Of a DNA stretch of 64,000 nucleotides, positions 25,499-37,809 are shown in pieces. The position numbers were made by a program, and so were the translations under genes. Within the stretch, counting starts at the first letter, position 1, and each line of letters begins with the position of its first letter. A model generated the notes under the pieces. It had not been told where the DNA came from. It made no database searches and saw only the letters and a list, made by a program, of their open reading frames with translations. Source of the DNA: Parasitella parasitica. Taxonomy: Eukaryota > Mucoromycota > Mucoromycetes > Mucorales > Mucoraceae. The DNA is taken from assembly GCA_025201805.1 (NCBI GenBank), contig MU619314.1, positions 62,001-126,000 of the forward strand. Reading direction: 5' to 3'.

Positions 25499-27063
25499 TT
25501 AAATGAGGGTCGGGGCAGTAGTGTCAATATATGCAGAGAGGGAAAAGGTATCATCAGAAGCATCTGTCACTGTCCACGCTGATTGAAAAGAGGTATTTTC
25601 GAATGGTAAGGCAATGAATTGCTGAGTCGAAGGCAAATTTGAAAGGGTATACAGACGAGTTGTTGATGCTGAAACAATACCTTTCACTTTGGCATAAGTT
25701 CGAAGATGGTCAGCAGCTTCCGCTCTCCTCGCTACAATGTATTCGGTAACTCTACGATCCAGTGGCACGGAAAAATTGAGGCCATTGTGGATTGCCTGCA
25801 GCGCTTGACATATCTCGAGCGCATCAGGTCGATTTTCAGGGCGAGGTTCCAAGCAGGCGACATATAACTTTTGATACCAGTCTGGTAACCCTGGAACTGG
25901 TTCGATGCGATAGACATGATCTTCTGAACCTTTATTGCCGTCTAAAAGTACATCTGGCGAAGGAAAAATCACTTTACTGACTAGCTGCCAAATGATGATA
26001 CCAAGACTGTAAATGTCAGATTTCTCAGTGTAAATTCCTTGTCGAACTTCAGGGGCAACATAAGGTAGCCGACCATAAACTGCTTTCGTAAGTGCCGTTA
26101 CAGATGATGATTCACGGGAAGGCGTTGCGAATCGATAGTCTACCAAAAAATAATCAGAATCAGTGCATACAATGTTGCGAGGATGAACATTGCGATGACA
26201 CATGCCGACTTTATGTAGATCAGCTAGATTGGCGGCTAGTCGAAGAATCGTGCCTGTGATTGTTTTGAGATCAAGGTCGCCTAGCGGAAGTTGTTGCATG
26301 TGATCTTCGAGATTACCATCATTACTACATTTCATAACCATCATTAGATCGCCAGTGCTTTCACAAACTGTGAGGCCCTGAAATAGCAGAGGCAAAAATG
26401 CCTTTGACTGCACTGAAATCTGTGCGGTGCATATATTAATAAATGACCTTGTTGTAGACATGTTGTATATACCTCATTCAGGAGTTTGTCATCGACAATT
26501 TTCAATGCCATTCGGAGAGGCTGAGGATCATAAGCAGGTGTCATGCACACCGAATACACAGCAGAAAACCCGCCAGCACCAATAAAATGCATTTCGGAAA
26601 ACCAGGACCACGGAAACCACTGCATGTATTTATCGAGGTTTTCCTTGTAAATTTGACCGACAGCCTTTCGAGCTCTTGGATGCACAGCAGTAACAACTTG
26701 ATCTTGGCCATAGTTGTCCGACAATGCTTTAAATGAGAGTTGCTGTCTCCACAGCATGATCCAATTCTAATGGCTGGGATTAGAATGCGTGTTTATGTGT
26801 TCATCAATGTGCTTTTCGTTTACCCATGCATGATCAAAAGGGAGGCCGTTATCAATGTACGTTTCACAAACATCTTGGTATAATTGAGCGACCCTCTCGT
26901 TTATTGGAGATAGAAATTGATCAGTCTGCAAAATCAAGTTTTCTAATCCAAACACATCAGGGCATAATTCGATGAATTGAGTTACGGCTAGTCGTGTTTG
27001 ATTTAGCAGTTCTTCATGTAATTGCTGGGAGTAAATGCGTTCAATCTCGCTATCATCCATCAT
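25499..27063 (-). CDS. Protein kinase-like protein with degraded catalytic motifs (probable pseudokinase)
   Basis: The minus-strand ATG at 27063 starts a helical N-terminal region of about 85 residues. An apparent TAG near 26767 is removed by an in-phase intron that starts GTAAAC after FDHAW and ends just before NWIMLWRQQ. The kinase fold follows: Gly-rich loop FIGAGGFSAVY, VAIK-type MALKIVDD with its Lys, then after a second intron LADLHKVGMCHRNVHPRN, YFLVDYRFA, LPYVAPEV (APE-like), SDIYSLGIIIWQLVS and CLEPRPENRPDA. The HRD Asp is Asn (HRN) and DFG reads DYR: the metal-binding Asp is kept but the catalytic base is lost. It belongs to the expanded kinase-like families of early-diverging fungi. 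A signalling or scaffold role is inferred; the partner is unknown. Confidence 0.8.
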
Positions 27064-29977
27064 TTCGTTCACGGTTGTAGTTGTGCGTTATTCTAATTTT
27101 GGCCTGTTATTCGTCGTGCTGAATGGCTTTAATATATGTTATGTATCAAGTGATGTGTTTTCTAGAAAACCAAGAAGAAAGGGAGAGGAAAAGGCGTACA
27201 ATCTCAAAATACACGGATATTCTATTAAGTAGGTTGGGCGGGGAGCAGAGATGTATGGTTAAACGTAAAGTGGACTAGTCACACGAGGTATTCTCTCATT
27301 TTCACTAGCAAACATGTTACACCACTTGTTACTATTGGTTCTGTTCATCATTTACAGAAGGTCTCTTTTTCCAAAATTCAGCTTCCAACCAACCCTGGCT
27401 GTATATTTTCTCATAAATATAGTTTTATAGCTGTCTATACAAGAAGCTTAAAAAGAAAATAGTATTCCGTTTCATAGAAACGAACGCCTGGACATGTAAA
27501 TGTATGCTATATTGTTTTATGCAGCTGTCATTTTTTTTTGTTTTTTTTTGTTTCACTATACATGCAAGGGGTCCCATTTATCAACGCATCATTATAATAA
27601 TTCATTTTACAAGTATTTTACTTCTTACCAATGTAAAGAGATTTAGGTACGACATGGCTGTACATATAAGGACATTTATCGATTACTAGCCGTTTATGTG
27701 CTGCTATATTTGAGGCATAGCACTATGAAATTCCATCGATCATGAAGATCTCTTGTGAAAAAAAAATCACACTATTAGTATATACTTTTTTTTTTTTCAT
27801 TCCGTTTTTCCATGATTGACCCAGTACACACATGGTATGATCCACATATATAGTGCCTATGTGAGATTATTTTTTGATCAAACCTATTATTTGTCACACC
27901 AATGTAGCTAATAGTGAAAACAATGTATCGTTTTGCATTCCTGTACCTAACAAGACAACGTAAACTTACCATTTATCAATGCATCTAGTTGTTACCAAGC
28001 CATTGTATTTGTATACCGTATCACAAACTTATCCTGATCCCAATTTTTTTTACGTTTATCAAAACCTTATATTTTCTTGCTTCTTCTTCAAGATTAAGAT
28101 TGCAACACGTGAGTTTTTTTTTTTTTTTTTTTTGCATAATATCAGCGCAGTAAGATATTAGGATTCCCAAATAACTTGACCACATATCATCGTTTAGCTT
28201 TTCTAGGGGTCATGTCTACTTATAACCATGAATATATCTTATGCTCATGAGTCACTTGAATTTATCTGGGATCACCGAGCATATCTTTCCTTTAGAGAGA
28301 TGTACTACACTAAAATACATATAAACAACATTCACAGCAGAGTTATTATAGTTATCCTTCTTCAACAGATTTTTTAATACTACTTGGGCTTATTCAATCT
28401 TTATAAAGTTTCACAATTGAAAATATACCTTAAAGCAAATATTCATTCACTCCACCTAGTTCATCAGGCAACCCTTAGAAATTATACCGTCGTAGACGTA
28501 TCATCAAACCAAGCGGATTTTTAAAAGACGTCGAGGACGACGAGTTTCAAGCGTTGTTACTCCTGTTTGTATAGTAGTGCTGGCATATATGAACAACATG
28601 GGAGTATTTTCAACATCGACCATTTCAAAATGTGGCATTAAGCTATGTGATGGGATTCAAAAATAGAGCATGCATATTGCTAGGATTGAAAATTATCAGG
28701 TTTAATGTGGCAGAGTCGCAAAAAGCCATTGTACTGCTTGACCATCTCTAACTACACCTTAGTCTTACGAGACATGGCAAGAAAATCGCCAATAATTGCC
28801 ATTATTACTTAAACACCAGATACTGAGTACGCCAAAATTGCTACTATCTCCTCCGTATTTTTTTTAGCGGAAATGCAACATGCCTTTCCAAAATAATCAA
28901 TAAAAATCACTGATTTTTGGTACTAATAATTTTTCATTAGTGATTGCAACAAGTCGGTCACTGTTGAAACGTGTATGGCTGGCTATACTGGCGATAATTC
29001 CAAATGGTTCAGTACAGATTTTGCTGGTGTTTGTGCCTGGTAGAATGTTCAATGATAACATTTGTGCGAATAGCACCACAAACCCCATTCATTCAGAAAA
29101 TGATTCTTTGCAAATGTAATAATCAAAACTAATAATGCCTGACACAAATTACTGACTGGCAACCTTTTACACATTAACAAAAGCATAGATCAAATTAGAA
29201 CTAAGGCCTCGAGAAAAAATCATTTTAATATTACAAATTATGCTTTTATAGTACATTAGCTTTGAACCGTTAGTCTTTATTATTGCCATCATATGATTTT
29301 GTACGTATGTTGGCACATTGTGAACATTGTTCAAGTTCAGTTAATGCAAATACAGTTCATAGATTTGATTGAAAGATAAAGATAATACTTCTAAGTAAAC
29401 ATGTATATCACCCATTATCTCAATTGATATGAAATTCTCAATTAATATATTATCTATCAGTATATATAGTGGTTGTGTTTGTTACCATTTTTGGCTACAA
29501 ACAAAAGTAAGCATGTCCTGTCTGATAAGGCACTCATAAAACGCATTACTTTTGGTGTAACATGTTTTGACTTTTTAGGTGCAAAGATAGGGTATCTGCT
29601 AGTTTTTATTTCTTTTCAAGCCATAGAGATAAACGTAAAGAATGATTTAAATTCTAATTCTACAATAAAAATTACCTGAATTTCATATGTATACACTAAT
29701 TGAGCAGGAATCTATTTGTTTAATTTCTGAGCAGTGCGAATGGATGGCACGTTTGATAGTAATTTCCCTGATTTTATCAGCATTTTTACTTTATCAGGAA
29801 TAAATGGTTCTTAATGCTGTAGATAATTTGAATCCCCCCATCCTTGCTATCATATCATATAATCCAACATTTTTTTGAAAGATAAAAGGAAATAACCATG
29901 TCAATCGTCTTCTCCTCGATATTTGTTTCGTCTATCTCGTTCTTCAAACAAAACCTTGTTATAGTATTAAAGTATAA
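27064..29977. other. Long AT-rich intergenic block upstream of nitrate reductase
   Basis: 2.9 kb without a supported gene: many short frames, homopolymer T and A runs and no conserved protein. A short coding-like stretch lies at 28479-28574 (Arg-rich start, then DVEDDEFQALLLL). The last 200 bases are the nitrate reductase promoter. Confidence 0.45.
29775..29936 (+). promoter_or_regulatory. GATA-site cluster before nitrate reductase
   Basis: GATA or TATC occurs at about 29775, 29792, 29822, 29848, 29853, 29881 and 29933, seven sites in 160 bases, more than the two or so expected at this base composition. AreA/Nit2-type GATA factors switch on nitrate genes under nitrogen limitation in fungi; binding here is inferred. 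Confidence 0.55.
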
Positions 29978-32746
29978 ATGGCACCCAATGTTGAACTATT
30001 ACAGCAGAAACAGAACGCTGATCTTTATCATCCCCCAACTGGATTGATTGATGCAAGAGATGTAGGAACTCCAGACGCACATGTATCGAGAGACTCGAAT
30101 ATCACTAGATTAACCGGGAAACATCCACTCAATGCTGGTATATATGCTGCAGAAGTTTGATCATTTCAGCTCTGACCTTAGCACCTGTGTAATGTATAGA
30201 AACTCCAATTCCGCTGCTTATGGACCACGGTTTTATTACACCCAACAGGTTACACATTGTAAGGAATCATGGGCCTGTTCCTCAAAACCAATGGGATTCA
30301 CACACCATCACCGTTGGCGGTTTTGTCAAAAAGCCAACTGTAATTACCATGGAAGACTTACTTGAACTGTCTTCTCATACTATTGCTGTCACTCTCTGTT
30401 GTGCTGGGAATAGACGTAAAGAACAAAACATGATTAGACCAAGCATCGGCTTCTCTTGGGGCCCTGGAGGTGCGATACTAGTTTGAATAGTGTGATATGT
30501 CTAGTATGTTAAATATACTCTTATCCCAATGTAAAGGCGTAGGGACTGCATATTATACTGGTGTATTCCTTCGAGATGTTATCAATACATTTGCTGGTGG
30601 ATTAGAGCCCGAGGCTCTTCATATCTGTATGGAGGGAAATGATAAGACAGCCAAGGTGTGTAAAAACAATACAATTTAGTATGCATACTAACCAAAGAAG
30701 AAAATGTAGGGCGGCTATGGCACTTCTATATCTGTGAAGCGGGCCATGTCTCCTGAATATGACGTTCTAATCGCCTACAAGATGAATGGAGAGCCCCTTC
30801 CTTATGATCATGGTTATCCCGTTAGATGTATTGTTCCCGGTTGCATTGGTGGCCGTAGTGTCAAATGGCTCTCCAAAATTGAAGCTTCTACCAATGTATC
30901 TCAAAATCCATTTCAAAATGCTGATAACAAGGTATTTCCCCCTACTGTCTTGTCTGCAGACCAAGCAACAGCAGAAAATTGGTGGACTAATCCAGACTAC
31001 TCTGTCTATGATTTAAATGTAAACGGCGTTATTGCTGCTCCCTACCACGGTACCAGAATTGCTCTGGACAGTCTTGACAAGAAAATCACATTAAACGGAT
31101 TTGCGTACGGTGGGAGCAATAGTAAAATTATTCGCTGCGAAATCACTTTAGATGACGGTAAAACCTGGCGACTTGCTGAGATCAACGATCGAAAATCCGA
31201 AGGCGACCGTTATGCCACTGAGCATTACGGCTATGATCGAAGCAAACTGCCCGAATCTTATAATCAAACACGTTACTGGACATGGATTCACTGGTCTTTG
31301 GGAATTCATGCTGTTGATTTACTCGGTGTTCAAGAAATCTGCCTTCGTTGCTGGAATGACACAAACAGCTGCATGCCAAAAGATCTAAACTGGTCCCTTA
31401 TGGGGATGCTTAATAACTGCTGGTATCGTATCAAGCTGCACCTTGACCGTGAACCTGCCCTATCCTTTGTTTTCCAACATCCAACTACATTGCCTGGTGA
31501 TACAACGCAACTTGGAAATGATCTCCCTGGCTGGATGGAAGAGAACCAAGCTGAGGCAACTTCATCCAAAGAAAAGGAGCCTAGAACTGGCTCCAAACAT
31601 GAGGAGCTCAAGACTTTAACTTTACAACAAGTTGAAAAACACACTTCTGAGGGTGATTGCTGGTTAATCTACGATGACTTGGTCTACGATTGTACGGCTT
31701 TTTTGCAAAAACATCCAGGAGGCTCCTCGAGCATTCTTCTTGCTGCTGGTACTGATTGCACAGAAGAATTCGATGCCATCCACTCACAGAAGGCCAAAGA
31801 TATGCTTGCTGAATACCTGGTAGGAAAACTGAGTGTTCATAAGCAAAACTCTCTTCCTCCTACTCCCCTTGCTGAATCCCAAACTGAATCTGCCACACAC
31901 CCTGCAGCGCCTTCATCAAGTGTGGTAATGCCTTATTTTAACCCTCGCCAATGGAAGAAACTAGTGCTCCTAAAGAAAGAATGCATTTCTGCGACCATTA
32001 GAAAATTCACATTTGAAATTCCTGCTGACGATAATCTGCTAGACCATGTTTTGTCGCTCCCTACAGGACTACATCTTTATATCAAGCTCCCAGAAGACAT
32101 CAACGATATAACTGCCAAACCCAAAATGGTGATTCGAGCATATACACCCAGCAAAGTTAATACCAGAACTATTGAATTTGTTATCAAGATCTATTTTCCT
32201 TTCAATAGTGTCCCAGGAGGCAAACTGACCACGACACTGGATCAAATCCGTATCGGTGAATCTGTGGATTTCAAGGGACCCATTGGCGAAATTGAATATC
32301 TTGGAAATGGAGATTTCAGTATCAATAACAAGCTTTATCATGGCATTGAACAAATTGGTATGATTGCCGGTGGTACTGGAATTACACCCATGTGGCAATT
32401 GATACAAGCATCTGTCAAAGATGTGAAACGGCCCTACATCTCACTTATTTACTGTGCTCAGTCCATAGATGAAATCATATTCTATCAAGAACTGAAGCAA
32501 CTGGAAGGCGATCAACTACGAGTAAGACTTGTTCTTTCAAAAGTACCGGATGATGGCTCCTGGGCTGGTGGCTCTGGGCGTCTCCAAATGGAAGAACTGC
32601 AAGCAAATTTGTTTCCATTTCCTGCTAGCATATCAAGACTAACCTTCTTGTGTGGCCCTGAGCCCATGATTAGACTTTGCTGTTTGCCTCTGCTGAAAGA
32701 AGCTTACGGCCAAGACTTTTGTGCAAACAACGTATTTACGTTTTAA
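29978..32746 (+). CDS. niaD: Assimilatory nitrate reductase [NAD(P)H]
   Basis: Cytosolic molybdoenzyme that reduces nitrate to nitrite, the first step of nitrate assimilation. Exon 1 (29978 to about 30137) joins after an intron to ETPIPLLMDHGFITPNRL; further introns start at 30470 and 30656. The Mo-cofactor domain contains HIVRNHGPVP and the Mo-ligating Cys in TLCCAGNRRKEQ, then IVPGCIGGRSVKWL. A dimerisation region follows, then a cytochrome b5 haem domain with HPGG and a second haem-region His in FDAIHSQKA. The C-terminal reductase has FAD-binding RAYTPS, GGKLTT, IAGGTGITPMW for NAD(P)H and a terminal CGPEPM. The length of about 870 residues is normal and all three cofactor modules are intact. 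It sits directly upstream of nitrite reductase on the same strand. Confidence 0.96.
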
Positions 32747-32790
32747 TACCAGTGAATCACACCCAACTTTTTTTTTTTTGGATTGTTTGT

Positions 32791-33069
32791 TATCGTATAT
32801 GGTAATTTGGTGTCACAGACAATAAGGTTATCTCGGTATCTTTCGCTTTTCTCCAGGAAATGAGTTTATCAGCTATCTTTTTCGTTAATTCATGATAAAA
32901 AAAATGTGGCATAAAATGCATAAATAAATATGATTGTATCACGCAAGATAAGTTTGGTTATCTTTGACAAACAAATCTATACAAATGTCAGGCAGGGACA
33001 ACAAATGCTAAATTACGCTACCGATATCAAAGACAACGAGAAATCACACCACATTTTCGGCTTATAAAT
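32791..33069 (+). promoter_or_regulatory. GATA-site cluster and TATA element before nitrite reductase
   Basis: GATA/TATC at about 32791, 32829, 32837, 32867, 32874, 32894, 32947, 32959 and 33023 (a GATATC palindrome): nine or more sites in 240 bases, against about three expected. A TATAAAT lies at 33063, 70 bases before the ATG. This matches the pattern seen before nitrate reductase and suggests shared nitrogen control. Confidence 0.55.
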
Positions 33070-33132
33070 TGACGCTGATCCACCTCTACCCTTTCCCGCA
33101 TTACTTTCTTTCTATTTCTTCTAAATATAATC

Positions 33133-36100
33133 ATGCCTCCAAACACAATTGAAACATCACCCTCCTCTGCAGCCCAAAAAACCATTGTTATTGTGGGTCT
33201 GGGCATGGCTGCTGTTGCATTCATGGAGAAAATGATTGCTTACGATGCCGAAAAGGAGTTTCGCCTCAAAGTGTTTGGCGATGAGCCTGAATGTAAGTTT
33301 TTTTCTTTCCATGTTCAGTAAAAATTCAATTACAAAAGCTAAAACGTTCAATAGTGGCATACAATCGTGTAGGCTTAACTCAGTACTTTACACATCAAGA
33401 CCCTGAAAAGCAGCTGATGAAGCCCGAATCATGGTACCAAGAAAACCAGATTGAAGTACACATTGGTGATTTAGTTGAAGAAATAGACACTAAAAACAAA
33501 ATGGTCAGAGCAAGACATGCTTCGTGGGTTTCTTACGATATTTGTGTCATTGCTACTGGCTCTTCTGCTGCTGTGCCTCCTAATGCTCCCAGTGACATGG
33601 ACGGTGTATTTTGCTACCGTACCATTGAAGACCTTGACAACATCATCGATTGGGCCTCCAAGGAAGATGTTAAAACGGCTACTATCGTCGGTGGTGGTTT
33701 GTTAGGCCTCGAAGCTGCCAAGGCCGCTCTGGATTTGGACCTGAAAGTCTCAATTTTCGAAAGAGCCGATCGTCTGATGTGTCGACAATTGGATCAAGAT
33801 GCCTCTGATCTTTTGGAGTCGCAAATCAATAAACTAGGTATTATTACAAACGTTGGCTATTGTCCTGATCAAGTCGTTGGTGGTGCTGTGGACCCTGACA
33901 CAAATAGAGCTCGCATTCAGGGTCTCAAAATGAGTACCGATCCCAGCGAAGATAGCTTTGTCTCTACTGATATGCTGATATATTCCATTGGTATCAGACC
34001 CCGTGATCAGCTCTGTGCTGCCTCTAAAGGGACCCTTTGCTTGGGTCCCCGTGGTGGTATTCAAGTCGATGAGCGCATGGCTACTTCTGCGCCCGACATA
34101 TACGCTATTGGTGAATGCGCTGCGTTTAATGGCATGTGCTATGGCCTAGTTGCTCCTTGCAATGATATGGCCAAAATTGTTGCTAAAAACCTAACTGGAC
34201 AAAAAACTAACAATACGGCTGTCTTCAAGGGCAATGACATGTCCACGAAACTGAAACTGATGGGCGTTTATGTTGCTAGCTTTGGTAACGTCTTTCCGGA
34301 AGAGTCACTCAACACACGGTCTCTCACCTATCGAGATCCTTTCAAGAGCGTTTACAAAAAGTATATTTTCACTCAAGATGGCAAGAAACTTCTGGGCGGC
34401 ATTATGGTGGGAGATACCAACGATTATGTTAAACTTTTGGCGTATGCACGCAGTGGTAAAACATTAGATCGTGAACCTTCTGAACTCATCTTGGGAGTCC
34501 AAAATGGTGAAGCTGAAGGTGCAGACTCTCTCCCTGATGATACACAGATTTGCTCTTGCTTTAATATTGCCAAGGGTGACATTCGAAAGGCTATTCGTGA
34601 AGAAGGCCTTACTACTGTCGACCAAGTAAAGGCTTTTACCAAGGCTGGTACTGGATGCGGTGGCTGTGTTCCCTCTATTACCGAAATCTTTGAAGCTGAA
34701 ATGAAGGCACTGGGCAAAACTATTACCAATACTGTGTGTCGTGATTTCAACTACTCTCGTGCCGAATTGTTTACTATTGTCAAGGTCAAAGGCCTACGTT
34801 CCTATGGTGACATTGTTGAGCACTGTGCTATTGATAAGAATACTCTGGGATGTGAAGTTTGTAAGCCCACATGTGCCTCTATTCTTGCTTCCATTTACAA
34901 TGAAAACGTTTTGGATGCTGGCCGTGGTGCTCTTCAAGAAACAAACGATCGCTATTTGGCTAATATTCAACGTGGTGGCCTCTATAGTGTTGTTCCTCGC
35001 ATTGCAGCTGGTGAAATTACTCCTGACAACCTTGCTCTTATTGCGAAAGTTGCGAAACAATACAACTTGTATACCAAAATCACAGGTGCTCAACGCATTG
35101 ATATCTTTGGTGCTCGCAAAGAAGATCTTCCAGACATTTGGGAAGTCTTTGTTGATGCCGGCATGGAAAGGTAAGTTTGCAATATGATCACTAATCTCTT
35201 CAGTCCATAATACTTACATAATATAGTGGCCAAGCTTACGGTAAGGCACTGCGTGCTGTCAAATCTTGTGTTGGTTCAACGTGGTGCCGTTTTGGCCAGC
35301 AAGACTCTGTAGGCTGTGCTATCAAGCTTGAAAATCGCTACAAGGGCATTCGCTCTCCTCATAAATTAAAAGGTGGTGTATCCGGTTGCATACGCGAATG
35401 TTCTGAAGCTCAAGGCAAAGATTTTGGTCTTATTGCTACTGAGCAAGGCTACAATGTATACGTTGGTGGTAATGGTGGTACCAAGCCTCGCCATGCTGAC
35501 CTTTTGATCTCTAGTGTCTCTGAAAAAGATGCTTTCAAGTATATTGACAGATTCCTTATGTATTACATTAGAACAGCCGACAAGCTGCAGCGTACTGCTC
35601 GTTGGATAGAAAAACTTCCTGGTGGTATTGATTACCTACGTAAAGTAATCATCGATGACTATCTTGGAATTTGTGAAGAGCTTGATAAGCAAATGGGGCA
35701 ATTGGTCGATACTTATGAAGACGAGTGGGCCCGCATTGTCAAGACTCCTGTCCTAAGAAAACGTTTCGAGGAATTTGTCAATGCCGATAACAATGGCGCA
35801 AAAGAGCCCATGATTGAGATGATCGAAGAAAGAGGCCAATTAAGACCAGTCAACTGGCCAAAACACGTCGATGCCATGCCTTCTCTTGAGGAACAAGTCA
35901 AAACCAAATCCGCCACTCTAGACTGGGTACATGTTGGTTCTACTAATCTGTATCCCCAAGACGAAGGACGCGTTGTAAAAATGGGTAATGTTCAAATTTC
36001 AGTATTTCAGACTTCAAAGGGTGTTTTCTATGCCACTCAAAATATGTGTCCTGTAAAGAGAGATCTTGTTTTGTCGTCTGGTATTATCGGTGAGTTGAAA

Positions 36101-36415
36101 ACGACCACTGATAATGGCCAAGAAAATGTCTCTGTCTATGTGTCTTGCCCTATCCATAAAAAAAACTTTGATCTCAAGACCGGTAAATGCTTGAACGGTG
36201 ATGCCCATTCAATCAGCACATTTAATGTCAAGGTGAAAAACACCCAAGTTTATTTACTACTGCCATCAATCAACATATTGAATGATGTCCTCAGTACTGA
36301 AAAGTACATTATCAAAAAATCTATGGCTCAATCAACACCTATTATTACATCTACTATGGTTAATAAGCTGACAACATTTACTAATGATGGAGGAAAAGAT
36401 TCGATGGATTGGTAG
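33133..36415 (+). CDS. niiA: Assimilatory nitrite reductase [NAD(P)H]
   Basis: Reduces nitrite to ammonium with NAD(P)H through FAD, iron-sulphur centres and sirohaem. Three exons (33133 to about 33292, 33353-35172, 35227-36415) give about 1,056 residues, normal for fungal NiiA. Order: FAD motif TIVIVGLGMAAVAFMEKM, NAD motif TIVGGGLLGLEAAKAAL, GIRPRDQL, BFD-like 2Fe-2S domain ICSCFNIAKGDIRKAI...GTGCGGC, a second Cys-rich segment GCEVCKPTC, and the ferredoxin-like/sirohaem domain with STWCRFGQQDSVGC and GGVSGCIRECSEAQGKD, which supply the 4Fe-4S/sirohaem Cys residues. The C-terminal Rieske-type domain keeps CPIH but has CPVK where fungal enzymes have CPH, so one cluster His is missing. It forms a nitrate-assimilation pair with the gene upstream, 386 bases apart. 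Confidence 0.95.
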
Positions 36416-37809
36416 TTGTGCATTTTTATGTGTTCTCTAATGCAATGATTGATTATCAAACACCCGTATATAGATTAGAGTCGCTTCATTACTTTCTAAT
36501 ATTAATTTCTGACAATAAAATCATATAAATTTAACGCTATGTAGAGCATGTATAAACGCTGCATTGACATACCTTAAAAATACTGTAAGAAATAGATCCT
36601 GAGAGCCTGGAAATAATAACAAAAGATCAAACCCTGACAAAAGTAATTAGCAAAGGCTAAAAAGCCTAGCTTTCGTATATATCACTTTCATTTGGCGGTG
36701 CTCAAAAGGAAGAAGATATCATAATAGCTACAATGCAATCTAAATTTACTCTACAGATTGGTACAGGCATCATTGTAATGAAGAATTTGATATACTTTGC
36801 CATGATAAGGATAATAAGGTTTGAATATTTATGGAGGCAAACGCTAGCTGCGACATGTTTAGAAATGAATGCACTAAAGTGCATTGTTATATTGAAGAAG
36901 AAAGAATATATGTAATAGCGCTATGTCAGCGCCGATTTTACAATTCTTTTAGCAGAAAGTTATCACCACAATCTGTTATTTAATCTTTTTGAACATAATT
37001 TTTGATAGACACATCGCCCAGTAGAAACAATTAGCATATGAAGATAATGCCTTCATTCAAATAATGTTATTAGAGTACTACTGCTTGTATTATGCTTTAA
37101 CTTTAATTAGGTTTATACTTACATTTCGAAAATATCATGCTAATTTCTATAAATTTATGCCCGTTAAAAAAATATTATGCTAATAACAATAATGACATAT
37201 AAAACCAAGGATAAAGTGCTTTGTTTAGTTTTTTCAATTCCTGTTTTTCGAGAAGTCGACGTTAAGCCAAGCACATACCATTTTTAGAAACTACAGAAAA
37301 TTACAAGTAAAATATGTGCGTATGAAGCAAAGCACGAAATAAATGATCATTTATTTTTTATTTTAAACAAAAGCTCTTTGGCATAAAATTCAAGACGTTA
37401 TTTTATATGTTGAAGCAAGTATAAAAATGCTGCGATATACAACAATTTATTATGTAGCGAATACTTGAAATAACTTTAGTCTATCAGTATTTGTCAGGTC
37501 TTATGGGTATGTCAGGATGTTCATTCATTAAAAATCGACCCTGCAAGTTAATGATCGATAAAACTGCAAGACTGAGATAACTCATATTTTCACTTATTTA
37601 CAATAAGCATAAACGTGCTAATCAGAAATGAATTTCTATTATCAACGCAAAAGCTGTTCAACAACGAAAACGTATTACAAGCAGGATCTCTTCTCAAGAT
37701 GTGGACAAACGTTGTCATCTGAACTTCAATGAAAGATCCAATTCGAAACGCCATACTTTTTTATTTCTTTTTCTTTTCTTCCCCTTTGTCTTGAAACACA
37801 ACACTAAAG
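36416..37809. other. AT-rich intergenic block after nitrite reductase
   Basis: 1.4 kb, very AT-rich, with no frame resembling a protein. No nitrate transporter or regulator is found here. The last 60 bases are CT-rich, consistent with the promoter of the next gene. Confidence 0.45.

Noticed and set aside
26758-26790. In-frame TAG in the kinase-like gene, suggesting a pseudogene or two genes
   Set aside because: A GTAAAC donor after FDHAW and an acceptor ending in that very TAG remove it in phase 0, so an intact spliced frame exists.
30132-30365. Separate small gene at the start of nitrate reductase
   Set aside because: The frame is a shadow; the intron from about 30138 to 30199 joins the nitrate reductase exons as expected for the family.
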